In this document: piece after piece, positions 36,201 to 45,698 of the stretch
Layout of the letters: each line of letters begins with the position of its first letter
How positions within the stretch are numbered: the stretch's first letter is position 1
Assembly (NCBI GenBank): GCA_033239005.1
Contig: BSQZ01000102.1
Coordinates: forward strand, 974,001-1,038,000
Length of the DNA stretch: 64,000 nt
Reading direction: 5' to 3'
DNA from: Lamellibrachia satsuma
Lineage: Eukaryota; Annelida; Polychaeta; Sabellida; Siboglinidae
Notes under the pieces: generated by a model
Databases searched by the model: none
Seen by the model: the letters and a program-made list of their open reading frames with translations, nothing else
Told to the model about the DNA's origin: nothing
Program-made: the position numbers and the translations under genes

Positions 36201-37993
36201 CTGACAAAGAGCTAGAACGATCACCGAACCCCGGTCCTTCCTTCCACGAGTTGCTAATCTCTGTATCAATGAGTTCCCTGCCTGCTCTTCCTCGTAGCTC
36301 TCTTTATGAATGAGTGGGGCTAGTTAATGTATGGCTACGCCGTCCCAGCTGTTATCCCTTTCCACTTCCCTCTGCCGGTAGCCTTCTCCCTCCCTTGTCA
36401 ACCTCGTCCGCTTCACATCTCAGTTGCAGTCTGCCCCATTTCTTACACCCCGGGTGTTTCATGTTAGCTTCATTGACTGCATACACTATTTCAACATCGC
36501 TTCTTGGGAAACCCATTCCACCACGTTCTTTGGCTGCTTAGCTGCGCTTACGCTGTCACGCAGTAAGTGTGTTCGAATCCCTGTAAGATATATACTAATT
36601 AAGCAATATTCTTATTATATAGTAATACTATATATTATGTTGATGTCGTCATACCCAATGATATATGTGATTATTTAAAAAACCGTGCAAGTATAGTTTT
36701 ATATTCGATCTGACGTTTGAAGGTAGTGCAACTGAACTACGCACGTTTAATACCGTCATCTAACGAACCTACTTATTTGTTGCATGTTGCTACGTCATAC
36801 TCGCCAAATATTTCCACAAGAATAAAATTACACCGACAATGGTTGGAATAGTTCATTCGTTATTTCCGATGTTGTGACTTCAGCGAGAGACGAGTGCTCA
36901 AGCAACCCTTGTCAGAACGGCGCCAGATGCGCTGATGCCCTGAACTACTACCTGTGTTCTTGCCAAAACGACAACACTGGCAGAAACTGTGAAAGAGGTA
37001 TGTTGATTGACTCATTTTCTTACGTCCGTATGATTGCTGGTAACACTCGGCATACGACATCGAATAACGGGAATTCAACATTTAAAAACATTTAGTGTCC
37101 ACTAGTATATATTGAGATTAGTCCTACATTAGGCTTTTGTTCGGTTTCACACTGGGATAAAGTCCCGCTCCCGTGTTATTATATTTCGCATTTAACACTC
37201 ATGTTTCAGCATTACCGGCATTCATTTAGTGAAAGAACGTACCCTTCACAAAGACATTTCGCACCTTTCACACGAACATTTCACACCTCTCCCACGACCA
37301 TTTCGCACAAACAGTTCACACCTTTCACACGAACTATTCACACCTTTCCGCTGCTTATACAAACCACCTCATTGACCACCTGGTGATGAACATGTGCAGT
37401 ATTGGTTACTGTGTCATTCGCTTGTTGCCGCTGCAGATTGCCGGAGCCAACGAGACGTCTTCTTGCTGGACTTCTCGGGCAGCGTCGACAAGACGTACAA
37501 GGCGATCGTCGGCTTCCTACTTGAAACAGTCTACGGTCTGCCGTTCAGGTTCGGACGCACTCGGGTCGGCGTGCTGACTTACAGCGATGACGTCACCATC
37601 GCTTTCCATCATAACAAGTTCTCGGAGGAGCGCGACGTCCTCAACGATCTCGCGTTCTTCCAGAACGGCGGCCGCACCAACACCCAAGAGGCGCTGCGTG
37701 TTGCACGCGACACAATGCTCACTTCCGATAATGGCGACCGTAGTTCCGTAGAAAACTTCGTCGTCCTGTTGACGGACGGCGGAAGCAACATCCGCAGGGA
37801 AATGACGTCACAACACGCGCGCAATCTGAGGGACACTCCGTGGACGTCGGTCTACGTCGTTGCCATTGGCGACCAGGTGGACATGAGCGAGGTGAACGAT
37901 ATCGTCGGCGGTGACAGTCGCAAGGTGTACCGAATGAGTGATGCCAACGCCGCTTCCTCAGTCGCCGGCCGATTCCTCACTGAGATATGCTAG
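25456..37993 (+). CDS. Secreted multi-VWA/EGF protein, 14 coding exons (gene model)
   Basis: Joining the exons below gives about 1112 residues: signal peptide (1-23), VWA1 (25-220), Thr/Ala-rich linker (222-252), VWA2 (253-440), EGF1 (441-479), VWA3 (480-663), EGF2 (664-700), VWA4 (701-889), EGF3 (890-927), VWA5 (928-1112). There is no transmembrane segment, so it is probably an extracellular matrix, mucus or adhesion protein. Each VWA domain keeps MIDAS residues: DGSGS, DASGS, DASGS, DVSGS and DFSGS, plus the Thr (TNT or TNI) and the TDG Asp. Domain boundaries are all phase-1 introns. VWA1 and VWA2 are split by phase-2 introns, VWA3 and VWA4 by phase-0 introns (VWA3 also by a phase-1), and VWA5 is one exon. 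A possible 5'UTR acceptor (TTGTTGCAG) lies 10 nt before the ATG. As given, 1-nt indels in exon 3 (an extra base near 26740, a missing base near 26988) and exon 7 (a missing base near 32062) break the frame. The matrilin/collagen-VI-like VWA class is clear, but no orthologue is named. Confidence 0.85.
26146..26341 (+). CDS. VWA gene exon 2: VWA1 N-terminal half
   Basis: Acceptor TGTGTGCAG. Encodes [20 protein letters not shown], with MIDAS DGSGS, through [15 protein letters not shown]. Donor GTAAGT. Two cysteines lie just after the MIDAS (CDDKGQAC), which the other VWA domains lack. The exon ends in phase 2. Confidence 0.9.
26462..26545. repeat. (CACG)n/(CA)n microsatellite in intron 2
   Basis: CACG units pass into CA repeats. 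Confidence 0.95.
26688..27178 (+). CDS. VWA gene exon 3: VWA1 C-terminal half and Thr/Ala linker
   Basis: Acceptor GTTACAG, donor GTACGT. The frame starts [17 protein letters not shown], then jumps by one base into [18 protein letters not shown] ... [12 protein letters not shown] ... [13 protein letters not shown]. Near 26988 it jumps back for [20 protein letters not shown]. The two 1-nt shifts cancel, and the borders remain in the expected phase. They may be assembly errors at A/T runs or real mutations. The exon ends in a run of ACG and GCG codons (Thr/Ala, about 20 residues), a likely O-glycosylated linker. Confidence 0.8.
27179..27849. other. VWA gene intron 3
   Basis: Non-coding, AT-rich. 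No embedded gene seen. Confidence 0.6.
27850..28048 (+). CDS. VWA gene exon 4: VWA2 N-terminal half
   Basis: Acceptor TTTGCAG. Encodes [20 protein letters not shown] (MIDAS DASGS) and [20 protein letters not shown]. Donor GTGGGT. Phase 1 in, phase 2 out, like exon 2. Confidence 0.9.
28600..28830. repeat. ATG/ATA trinucleotide-rich tract in intron 4
   Basis: Loose GATGATGATG and AATGATG repeats. The Met/Asp-rich open frame here is an artefact. Confidence 0.85.
29157..29521 (+). CDS. VWA gene exon 5: VWA2 C-terminal half
   Basis: Acceptor CTATTGCAG, donor GTACAT. Encodes [20 protein letters not shown], the MIDAS Thr block, then [16 protein letters not shown] with the third MIDAS Asp, and [20 protein letters not shown]. 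Ends FVSYMCG in phase 1. Confidence 0.9.
29655..31230 (+). mobile_element. LINE copy in intron 5, decayed and internally rearranged
   Basis: Matches the LINE RT from the SVICKLLERL text to the 3' UTR (TGGACGCTCGATAAGCCAAT) and its tail of about three ATCTTGTTA units near 31185-31220. Between 30005 and 30148 the LINE sequence runs in the opposite direction. TA repeats flank that stretch, and the element then resumes forward at ATCAATGACTTGGACGATAA. Confidence 0.85.
30129..30290. repeat. Palindrome: inverted arms flanking (AT)n
   Basis: The arm ATTCAATCGATTAGTCAT at 30134-30151 is mirrored by ATGACTAATCGATTGAAT at 30236-30253, with about 85 bp of AT between. A second AT tract follows to 30290. 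It can fold as a long hairpin or cruciform. Confidence 0.9.
31447..31563 (+). CDS. VWA gene exon 6: EGF1
   Basis: Acceptor TGTTACAG, donor GTGAGT. Encodes [20 protein letters not shown], then [16 protein letters not shown]. Six cysteines in EGF spacing, phase 1-1. It lacks the calcium-binding DxNE start. Confidence 0.92.
31946..32099 (+). CDS. VWA gene exon 7: VWA3 first part
   Basis: Acceptor TATTTCAG, donor GTACGT. Encodes [20 protein letters not shown] and [17 protein letters not shown]. One base then appears missing near 32062, after which the text reads [11 protein letters not shown] in the next frame. With that base restored, the exon ends in phase 0, matching exon 8. Confidence 0.8.
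32787..32925 (+). CDS. VWA gene exon 8: VWA3 middle part
   Basis: Acceptor GATTGCAG, donor GTAGGT. Encodes [20 protein letters not shown], then [18 protein letters not shown] with the MIDAS Thr. Phase 0 in, phase 1 out. Confidence 0.88.
33359..33616 (+). CDS. VWA gene exon 9: VWA3 last part
   Basis: Acceptor CCGAACAG, donor GTAAGT. Encodes [13 protein letters not shown] (third MIDAS Asp), [20 protein letters not shown] and ends [12 protein letters not shown]. Confidence 0.9.
33645..33802. repeat. CACG/CGCA-rich tract in intron 9
   Basis: Alternating purine-pyrimidine CA, CG and CACG units over about 155 bp, with Z-DNA-forming potential. Confidence 0.9.
33969..34079 (+). CDS. VWA gene exon 10: EGF2
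   Basis: Acceptor CGTTTTAG. Encodes [20 protein letters not shown], then [15 protein letters not shown]. The donor is GTGAGT after 34079. An alternative GT after 34076 keeps the same phase. Confidence 0.88.
34080..34851. other. VWA gene intron 10
   Basis: No embedded feature recognised. Confidence 0.6.
34852..35066 (+). CDS. VWA gene exon 11: VWA4 N-terminal half
   Basis: Acceptor TTACGCAG, donor GTAAGT. Encodes [20 protein letters not shown] (MIDAS DVSGS), [18 protein letters not shown] and ends RQDIVQ in phase 0. Confidence 0.92.
35067..35603. other. VWA gene intron 11
   Basis: No embedded feature recognised. Confidence 0.6.
35604..35955 (+). CDS. VWA gene exon 12: VWA4 C-terminal half
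   Basis: Acceptor GCCCACAG, donor GTGAGT. Encodes [20 protein letters not shown] (MIDAS Thr), [16 protein letters not shown] and [20 protein letters not shown], ending EAEMCN. Confidence 0.92.
35956..36883. other. VWA gene intron 12
   Basis: About 0.9 kb, no embedded gene recognised. GCTTAT units occur near 36170. Confidence 0.55.
36884..36997 (+). CDS. VWA gene exon 13: EGF3
   Basis: Acceptor GACTTCAG, donor GTATGT. Encodes [20 protein letters not shown], then [17 protein letters not shown]. Six cysteines, phase 1-1. Confidence 0.92.
37437..37993 (+). CDS. VWA gene exon 14: VWA5 and stop
   Basis: Acceptor CCGCTGCAG. A complete VWA domain in one exon: [20 protein letters not shown] (MIDAS DFSGS), [44 protein letters not shown] and [16 protein letters not shown]. 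It ends FLTEIC-stop (TAG 37991-37993). A GTAAGT sits two bases after the stop and could start a 3'UTR intron. No clear AATAAA was spotted nearby. Confidence 0.93.
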
Positions 37994-38379
37994 ATGTAAG
38001 TATCCGCTTCGTGGTCCGGCGTCGCGTAGTTGTATTGCCATTCGAAAATGTAAGACATTTTATTTAAGCAAGAATACACCGAACTCCTTTAAATGTTGAA
38101 AGGGACTTTTAAATTCTTAATTTAGTTCTTATTTTGTGCACAGTTGATGTATATCGTTTTGCCATGTTGTATACGTTTCACACATAATCTTTTATATAGT
38201 CTGACATTTATTTATCTATTTATTTGTATTTATTTATTTTCGTGTCTCACATTTTTTGTTTTATCTATAAAATATATACTTTAATCAGTAGTAGTGCGAT
38301 GTAAAACGCCACAGAGCACTCTGTGAATATGGCGTTTTACTATTATTAATTTAAAACCACGAAACGATTGATTTTTTTT

Positions 38380-39095
38380 CAATGTTGTAACGTTGTTTAA
38401 TGGTAAATACATGTTGTCAATGTTGTAACATTGTTCCGTGGTCAATACATGTTGTCAATGTCGTAACATTGTTCCGTGGTAAATACATGTTGTCAATGTC
38501 GTAACATTGTTCCGTGGTAAATACATGTTGTCAATGTCGTAACATTGTTCCGTGGTAAATACATGTTGTCAATGTCGTAACATTGTTCCGTGGTAAATAC
38601 ATGTTGTCAATGTCGTAACGTTGTTCCGTGGTAAATACATGTTGTCAATGTCGTAACATTATTCCGTGGTAAATACATGTTGTCAATGTCGTAACGTTGT
38701 TCCGTGGTAAATACATGTTGTCAATGTCGCAACGTTGTTCCGTGGTAAATACATGTTGTCAATGTCGTAACATTGTTCCGTGGTAAATACATGTTGTCAA
38801 TGTCGTAACATTGTTCCGTGGTAAATACATGTTGTCAATGTCGTAACGTTGTTCCGTGGTAAATACATGTTGTCAATGTCGTAACGTTGTTCCGTGGTAA
38901 ATACATGTTGTCAATGTCGCAACGTTGTTCCGTGGTAAATACATGTTGTCAATGTCGTAACATTGTTCCGTGGTAAATACATGTTGTCAATGTCGTAACA
39001 TTGTTCCGTGGTAAATACATGTTGTCAATGTCGTAACATTGTTCCGTGGTAAATACATGTTGTCAATGCCGTAACATTGTTCCGTGGTTAACACG
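38380..39095. repeat. 38-bp minisatellite, about 18 copies
   Basis: The unit TGTTGTCAATGTCGTAACAT, then TGTTCCGTGGTAAATACA. Copies differ mainly at GTAACATTG versus GTAACGTTG, and some share higher-order patterns. It starts about 390 bp after the VWA stop codon. Confidence 0.98.
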
Positions 39096-40740
39096 ACGTT
39101 TCCTGTTGGTAGATCTTTCATGTGTTTGAATACAAAATGCCAAATCATTGGTGGAGAAAACAATCATTGCCGCAGATGAGTTATTTACCAAAACGTATCA
39201 TAACAAACAACGATATAACCGCAGCGTTATTAAACAGATCGTATGTCTGGTTGGGGCTGGTTGAAAATTACGACACAGATAACGACAAATAGTTTAAAAT
39301 TGTCGTAGCTTATCAGAACGTCAAGCATTCTCCCAATTGTGAATTTTATACATGACAATTCAAACACATTTCAAACACTACAATTCAAAATGTGACCATA
39401 TCATATACAAATCATGTTGTTGAACACCAACTGCATGCGGAGAAACATACGCTACGTCGCTTTGCAACTGCTGTCCACGAGCTTCTGAATACGCCAGCAC
39501 TTACGCTAAACTGTTTTGAATTGCAGACATGAAGCAGAAATGACGATGTAGAAACAGCACAGAAATAACGACATGCCCGACATAGACACTTTCCTTGTAA
39601 AGGAGAGGGTTACCCGGCGACTCCGATTGTAATAACGAAACCCAGCAACAGCGGTGCCGACTGGACTTGGACATTACGCTGTCAACAAGTGTCCGATGCG
39701 AACAACGGATGTACATCTGATTAAACATAGCCATATGTCCGTTACGTCCAGATGGTTATCACTATTTCCATTATGGGTAGCAAATGTGTTCGCCAATACA
39801 CGTATCGGCTTTGCCAGTCGTTTCGTGTTGATTTCAAACAGGCTCGTGCATGCATATCACACGTATTTCTTCATTGTCGAAACGGTTGCAAATAATGGAA
39901 CACGACGTGGATGTTCAGTCATCTCATTGTTTCATATTGGGGTTTCGAGCAGTTAGTGCGCATTCTCAAATCGCCCCAGCTATTCACGAATCGGTTCGAA
40001 CCGGAGCCATTTAACTCAAATGTCGTTTTAACACAAGATGCATAGATTATGTACGGTATAAAACAAAAGCTTCAGTAGTTATGCCTGCCGAAATTCGTAA
40101 AGCAGGCGGCCTGTACTAACGGTAGACATTTTGCTAAAAACGGTCACGTTACAGTCACGTGATTGGTATGGTGGATGTCATGTGAAGGGTAAATATACAT
40201 AACATACATTATCATTATGCAGAACCGGTAGTGGGAGTGAATGCACGTACGCATGTTTTATAAGTGATGTTTGAATCGTTTTAGGTCGAGATACACTTAA
40301 CTGCTACATTCTTGCCACGTCTTTCGCGGCCACATAGTAATACGTCTACTGAACGTTGATGTCACGCTCACTATGTTACGACCGTAACGTTAGCCGAAAT
40401 GTTGTTGATTAAAGCATTACTTACTGGAACATTTGCAAGACAATAGTATCATGTGTATAAGTTCTTATTCACGTCACTCATTTGGCATGCACTATAGTTA
40501 AATAATGTTACTGAATATAACACCTTATTACTTTGTTAACTTGAAGTAGATTATTAAATTGTATACGTACAATATCGTGTTTGTTAGTTCCTTGCGTTGC
40601 GCGTCTGTGTCGCCTTGTGTGCACGTAAAATAACATCTACTGGTAACCCCACGTCCACCCTCATAGTGATTTCTTTTAGAAAAGGTATGACATATTTATT
40701 GACGATGACCTCGACTTTAAACATAAAGGTACTTTATACT
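39096..40740. other. Intergenic DNA, no gene seen
   Basis: 1.6 kb without a recognisable coding segment or repeat. Confidence 0.45.
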
Positions 40741-40746
40741 GCGCAG

Positions 40747-40846
40747 TATCCCGTCAACAGGACCGCTCAAAGCGCTCTACGCTCCACCCCTGGCAGACCT
40801 GTTCATTCCATCACCAACTCGACTTCAGCCACGCTGCAATTACTGT
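40747..40846. repeat. Dispersed repeat, copy 1
   Basis: Shares GACCTGTTCATTCCA, CTCGACTT and CAGCCACGCTGCAATTACTG with 49667-49780 in the same orientation. The identity of the element is unknown. Confidence 0.75.
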
Positions 40847-40974
40847 GCAAAGACTATTCTTTCATATTTATCCACCACTGTTTGTAGCCAGGTACTCATA
40901 TATACAGCTGAGTGAACTGGAGGAAAGTGGGGTGAACGAAATTACCCAAGCTTCGAAACGGCAGCAGATGGCCT

Positions 40975-41446
40975 CGAGACAGTGGTATAGCCTCGAGCCC
41001 CGGCCATATCAATTGATAGTGCGGTGGTCTAGCCTCGAGCCCCGGCCATCTCGATTGATAGTGCGATGGTCTAGCCTCGAGCCCCGGCCATCTCGATTGA
41101 TAGTGCGGTGGTCTAGCCTCGAGCCCCGGCCATCTCGATTGATAGTGTGGTGGTCTAGCCTCGAGCCCCGGCCATCTCGATTGATAGCGTCGTGGTCTAG
41201 CCTCGAGCCCCGGCCATCTCGATTGATAGTGTGGTGGTCTAGCCTCGAGCCCCGGCCATCTCGATTGATAGTGCGGTGGTCTAACCTCGAGCCCCGGCCA
41301 TCTCGATTGATAGTGTGGTGGTCTAACCTCGAGCCCCGGCCATCTCGATTGATAATGCGATGGTCTAGTCTCGAGCCCCGGCCATCTCGATTGATAGTGT
41401 GGTGGTCTAGCCTCGAGCCCCGGCCATCTCGATTGATAGTGCGGAA
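40975..41446. repeat. 42-bp minisatellite, about 11 copies
   Basis: The unit GGTCTAGCCTCGAGCCCCGG, then CCATCTCGATTGATAGTGTG. The period is 14 codons, so frames on both strands stay open (for example WSSLEPRPSRLIV on plus and HYQSRWPGLEARPP on minus). I do not regard any as a gene. Confidence 0.97.
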
Positions 41447-41504
41447 ATGATGCATGCATCCAGGTTATGGGTGCACACATTTCATTCATTAGACTCTCAT
41501 CCTG

Positions 41505-41745
41505 ACATACGTCACCAGAAACAGAAGACTCAGGTGGTTTGGGGATGTTTGCCGAATACAAGAGATAACACCGTTAGGCATGCATACAAGCAATGCTTCA
41601 AAGGACAGCGGAAAAGAGGCACGCCACTGAAGACGTGGAGTGACCATATCAGGAATTATACTGTTGACAGCAGAGCGGCATGCTATAAATAGAACAGAAT
41701 GAAGGGGTGCAACTTCCCGGAAGACAGCGAGGGGTCAATATGGCC
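41505..41745 (+). pseudogene. Retrotransposon RT C-terminal remnant
   Basis: Reading across two frames gives RRLRWFGDVCRIQ, then GQRKRGTPLKTWSDHIRNYT and RAACYK. This is the RLRW-GHV ... GKR-RGRP-K-W-D-I signature at the end of many non-LTR polymerases. It is frameshifted and 5'-truncated, next to the 42-bp repeat. Confidence 0.5.
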
Positions 41746-43371
41746 TATGTATCAAGTCAAGAGTGTCATATTTGTAAGATGGCCGACTCGGTATGCGTTT
41801 CCACATGTGGTTCTCTGTAAAAAGGCGCAGCAAATGTTAACAATGCAGCAATTCAGCAATGTTCATGCCAAGAGATTTCAGCAAGATCATTGTTGAACCA
41901 TGCATTAGACAGATGGAGAATGTGAACACGTCCTTGCTGTGTGACATATGTGGTCTCCTTCATGAAAGGCAGACGGCCAATTTATGTTAAACGTCAATTT
42001 AGTGATCACAACACAGAGGTTGATTTCCTCAAACCTTCATTGACAATGTCTTCCCGGAACATTAATCTTCCCACCCTCGACGTATCCCCATATTAATAAT
42101 TGCTTTCCACGAAATTGTGTATTTCCACACGGTTACGCGATTTAAAACAACAGTAGTTCCGTTACAGTTCACCAAGCGGCGCTGCATGGCGCAACGGAGG
42201 TCATATTTCACATGAGTTCGGCATTAAAAAATTAATAGACAACCCTTGACCCTCCCTCCCCCTTCAGGACGCTTTGTACAAAAAGGTAAATGTCGACGAT
42301 TGTGACCGGCCCTTTAGTAATCTCTGGTTTCACGGTTGACTGCAGGGTTTGTGCATATTTTTGTGTCATGCAATACGAACGATTGTATCTTCGACAACGA
42401 ACCTGATTGACTCCATTATCCGATCAAATGGATGTGTTTATAAATAAAACTGCGAAAAGTTCGCCAATTCCCTGAATATAGTTGATCTAAATCACAAGAA
42501 TGCACCATTTGTTTCACCCTACATATGGAAGATTAAACTGGTATTAAGGAACGATATAATTAATTCGATTCGCACATTCCAGTAAATCACACATTATAGC
42601 GTCACAATGGTAACAAATGCTCAATAACGAAATATGTTACACAAGAGACTGTTACTGCGCGATAGGACAGAAAACTTAATGTCAGCTAGGGCAGACAGAT
42701 GGACAGACAAACAGCTAGACAGTAAGACAGCTACGTTGGAATATAACTAGGCAGGCAAATAGCTAAGAAGGCAGAAAGTCAGACAGCCAGACATCGGGAA
42801 CATTATCTTTTTATCAGTTCTGCACTTTTTATATTATTGATATCGTTTTTAAATTTGTTTTTAACTCTTAACGTAACTTTTAACACTGCCGCCTTTTAAT
42901 CACCGGAAAAGTTCTCGCTTCGCACGCTATTCCCCGTGTAGAATTTACTCCTTGATTCTCGGGGCATCTACAGCAGAATAAAGAAAGGAAGCAAGCAAGA
43001 CTTACGTAACTGATTTGCTTTCTGTTCGCCCAAGTTCGCCAGCGGTGAATTTTCGAAGTATACCATCCAGCACTAGGCGCCTATGAAATTTTACTAAACG
43101 TTTTAATTCGATTTTATCGACTTTAGACGGGCTCAAATACATTCCGTCGTGCGTTGATATACACAAAACCAATGACGTCACACCATACTCTGACGTAACG
43201 TTCACGTGTTATCAATGACGTCACACCATATTCTGAAGTAACGTTCACGTGTTAACAATGACGTTGAGGCAAAGAACTACTCTGGTCAAGGCAAACAATG
43301 GCGACTGGCTCAAAAGTATTTGTCCAGTGATTTATCTCGACCCAACAACGCATTGACACGAACAGCCCTGC
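41746..43371. other. Intergenic DNA with simple tracts
   Basis: Includes loose GACAGA/CAGACA units at 42685-42800 and a 43-bp near-tandem duplication at 43150-43262 (TGACGTCACACCATA ... TAACGTTCACGTG). No gene seen. Confidence 0.5.
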
Positions 43372-43379
43372 GCATAGAA

Positions 43380-45690
43380 CAGGGATCAGCAAACTTTTTG
43401 GGACGAGGGCCAACATTTGGAGTGCTATGTTAGGGCGGGCCAAAGCTTTTAAGCACGGAAAAACACAGTGCACAAATATTGCTTTTATTATCTGCTTTGC
43501 CAGGCTAAAAAAATATGGTACTGTACAAGTAGAACATGGAAACATTTTCGAACAGCGCAAGAGAAGTCAGCACATCTAATGAATGCAGTCAATACGACGG
43601 ATGGTGCTGTATATTCTTCGAAAACTGACCGAACTGTGGGCAGAGCGGAGATATTGGAAGTCGCAGAAGATCCCTCAAACGTGTGTCCTTGAGTAGGCAC
43701 CGGATGTTGTTCTTTGTGTGATTCATGGCTGAGAATCCTGATTCACATGACCATGTGGTGCCGAAAATCACCAACAATTTATGTGCTGCTTCGATCAGCA
43801 CTGGAAATCGCAAAGGTACTTTTGCGTTGCCCAGAAAAGCACGAGATCGTCTTTCGATGAAATTGCCCTGCAACGCTGCTTCGTCGACTGCAAACATTTG
43901 CGACAATATTTGACTCTCCGCCACAGAATTCTCTGGTGAACTTGAAGTGCAGAAAATTGCCGCCTTCTGCATGAACTTTTAACAGTGTCACCTTGTCCTT
44001 GAAGCCCTTCACCGCTTCGTACAAATTACACAGCAACTTGTGCCGTACTTGTAGCAGCAGGTTTAGTTTATTTAGGTATCCGAAAATGTCAGTCAGAGTC
44101 GCACCCGAAAGTTGTCATCTTCCAAATGGGCAACTGGGTGATTTCTTTGAGAAAACTCACGATGTAAGGAAGCAGTGCAACAAATCTCTCGAGAAATGCG
44201 CCTCGCCTCCCCTCAGCCAACGGACAATGTTGTAGAATAGCACATCGCCGAATTCTGCATCATCAAGTGCAACCAAGTGATTTTGGAACCTCCTGTGGTT
44301 GAGAGAATGTGCGCGGATAAGGTTCACGCTCTTTACAACAGTTTTCATCGTATCCTGCAGACCACAGCCTGCTTTCGCGCACAATTCTTGCTGGTGAATT
44401 ATGAAGGGGTATGATATGAGATTCGGCTTTCCGATTTCTTGACGGAACAACGCAACGAATCCAGCTTGATGACCAAGCATGCTGGGCGCGCCGTCTGTAC
44501 ACAGAGAAACACATTTTTCTCACGTTAAATCATTTTCTTCGCCAAACTTCAACTTCAATAGCGCACTGCAAACGCCCCGCGCTGTCGTTGTGCCCTTCAA
44601 TGGGATCAGGCACAGGAAGTCTTCTGATGCACCTTCGTTGAAATACCGCACAGATACCATGAGCTGTGCCATGTCACTTTTGTCAGTGCTTTCGTCGATA
44701 GCAAGTGAAAAATCAGGACAGGCTCGCAACTTAGTCACCAGCTGCGTGAAAATGTCACCACTCAACTCATCACATCGACGGGCACATGTGTCGGGTGAAA
44801 GGGCAGTTTCCCAAACTGTTGCACGATCTTATCTTTGTTCTGAAAACCGGCGAACAGAACTTCGGCACTGGCCATGAAAGCCTTCTTGAACAATTCTGCG
44901 TGGGTAAACAGCACCTGGTGTTGAGCGAGTAAGTAACATATGTGACAGCTGGCTTCATTAAGATGGCTTGAAGTGTCTGTAAACACAGATACTCTCTTCA
45001 TCTCGCCCAAGTATGCTTCAAATCGTTTCTTGAACTCCTTCATGCGTTCGTCTTTTCCCACATATGCACCGTCAAAGCACTTTTTAGGATACGAATCGTA
45101 ATGCCGTTTCACGTTATAGCGTTTAAAATCAGCAACCCTTTCTATGCAAATCAAACACATCGCTTTTTTATCATGTTCGCGATAGCAAAAGAATTACTCA
45201 TGCTCCCAGGCAGCGTCAAACGCTCTTTTTCCGGAATAATCAAAACGACGTTTTGTTTCGATATACGCCATAGTCCTGACATTCACAAATTCAATGTTAG
45301 CTGTGTCGAAGATGACTTGTTATTGAGCGATGTTTCATCCAGGTTTCTGGGAATCGAGCGTTAGCTTCTGTTATATTAACAGTAGCGCCGCCTAGCGAAC
45401 ATCACTGCAAAGGTGAAGGTTGTTGCTATTAAATGTGTACGACGTTTACTCTGGCGAATTGACATTAAGTGAACAACAAAATTAATGCTTCATAATATTT
45501 CAAATTTGTGTAAGCTCTATGGCTGTTTTGTAAAGTTGAAACAGTCGGCATAATTGTTTTGAAAACCACCAGGAAACACGTTATTTAGTGCTCATAGAAC
45601 AACTGGAAAGTTGGTACTGAAAAATATTATATTGCTGGCACGGTCACGCGGGCCAAATTTGGCCCGCGGGCCAGAGTTTGCGGACCGCTG
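43380..45690 (-). mobile_element. Full-length hAT transposon with perfect 8-bp target-site duplication
   Basis: The termini are imperfect inverted repeats: CAGGGATCAGCAAACTTTTT on the left, and CAGCGGTCCGCAAACTCTGG as the reverse complement on the right. Both are flanked by identical GCATAGAA (43372-43379 and 45691-45698), the 8-bp duplication expected of hAT. The right end carries a 20-bp perfect palindrome (45648-45667). Length is 2311 bp. The internal transposase is decayed. Confidence 0.93.
43589..45271 (-). pseudogene. hAT transposase (ZBED/GTF2IRD2-like), decayed
   Basis: From an ATG at 45271 the frame has a BED-like finger (CLICIERVADFKRYNVKRH) and the segment LLAQHQVLFTHAELFKKAF. The catalytic block FSLAIDESTDKSD follows, then CTDGAPSMLGHQAGFVALF, VRWLRGGEAHF and the C-terminal dimerisation block WSCESGFSAMNHTKNNIR. 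Defects include a TAA in place of a sense codon near 45190, a frame shift near 44765, a TGA after NDLT near 44518, and shifts around 44150 and 43970. About 560 codons span the region, near the family norm. Animal genomes hold domesticated relatives, but this copy is broken. Confidence 0.88.
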
Positions 45691-45698
45691 GCATAGAA

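Noticed and set aside
40845..41561. Repeat proteins of 14-residue units on both strands
   Set aside because: The 42-bp period without stops opens several frames at once. No splice or start context favours any of them.
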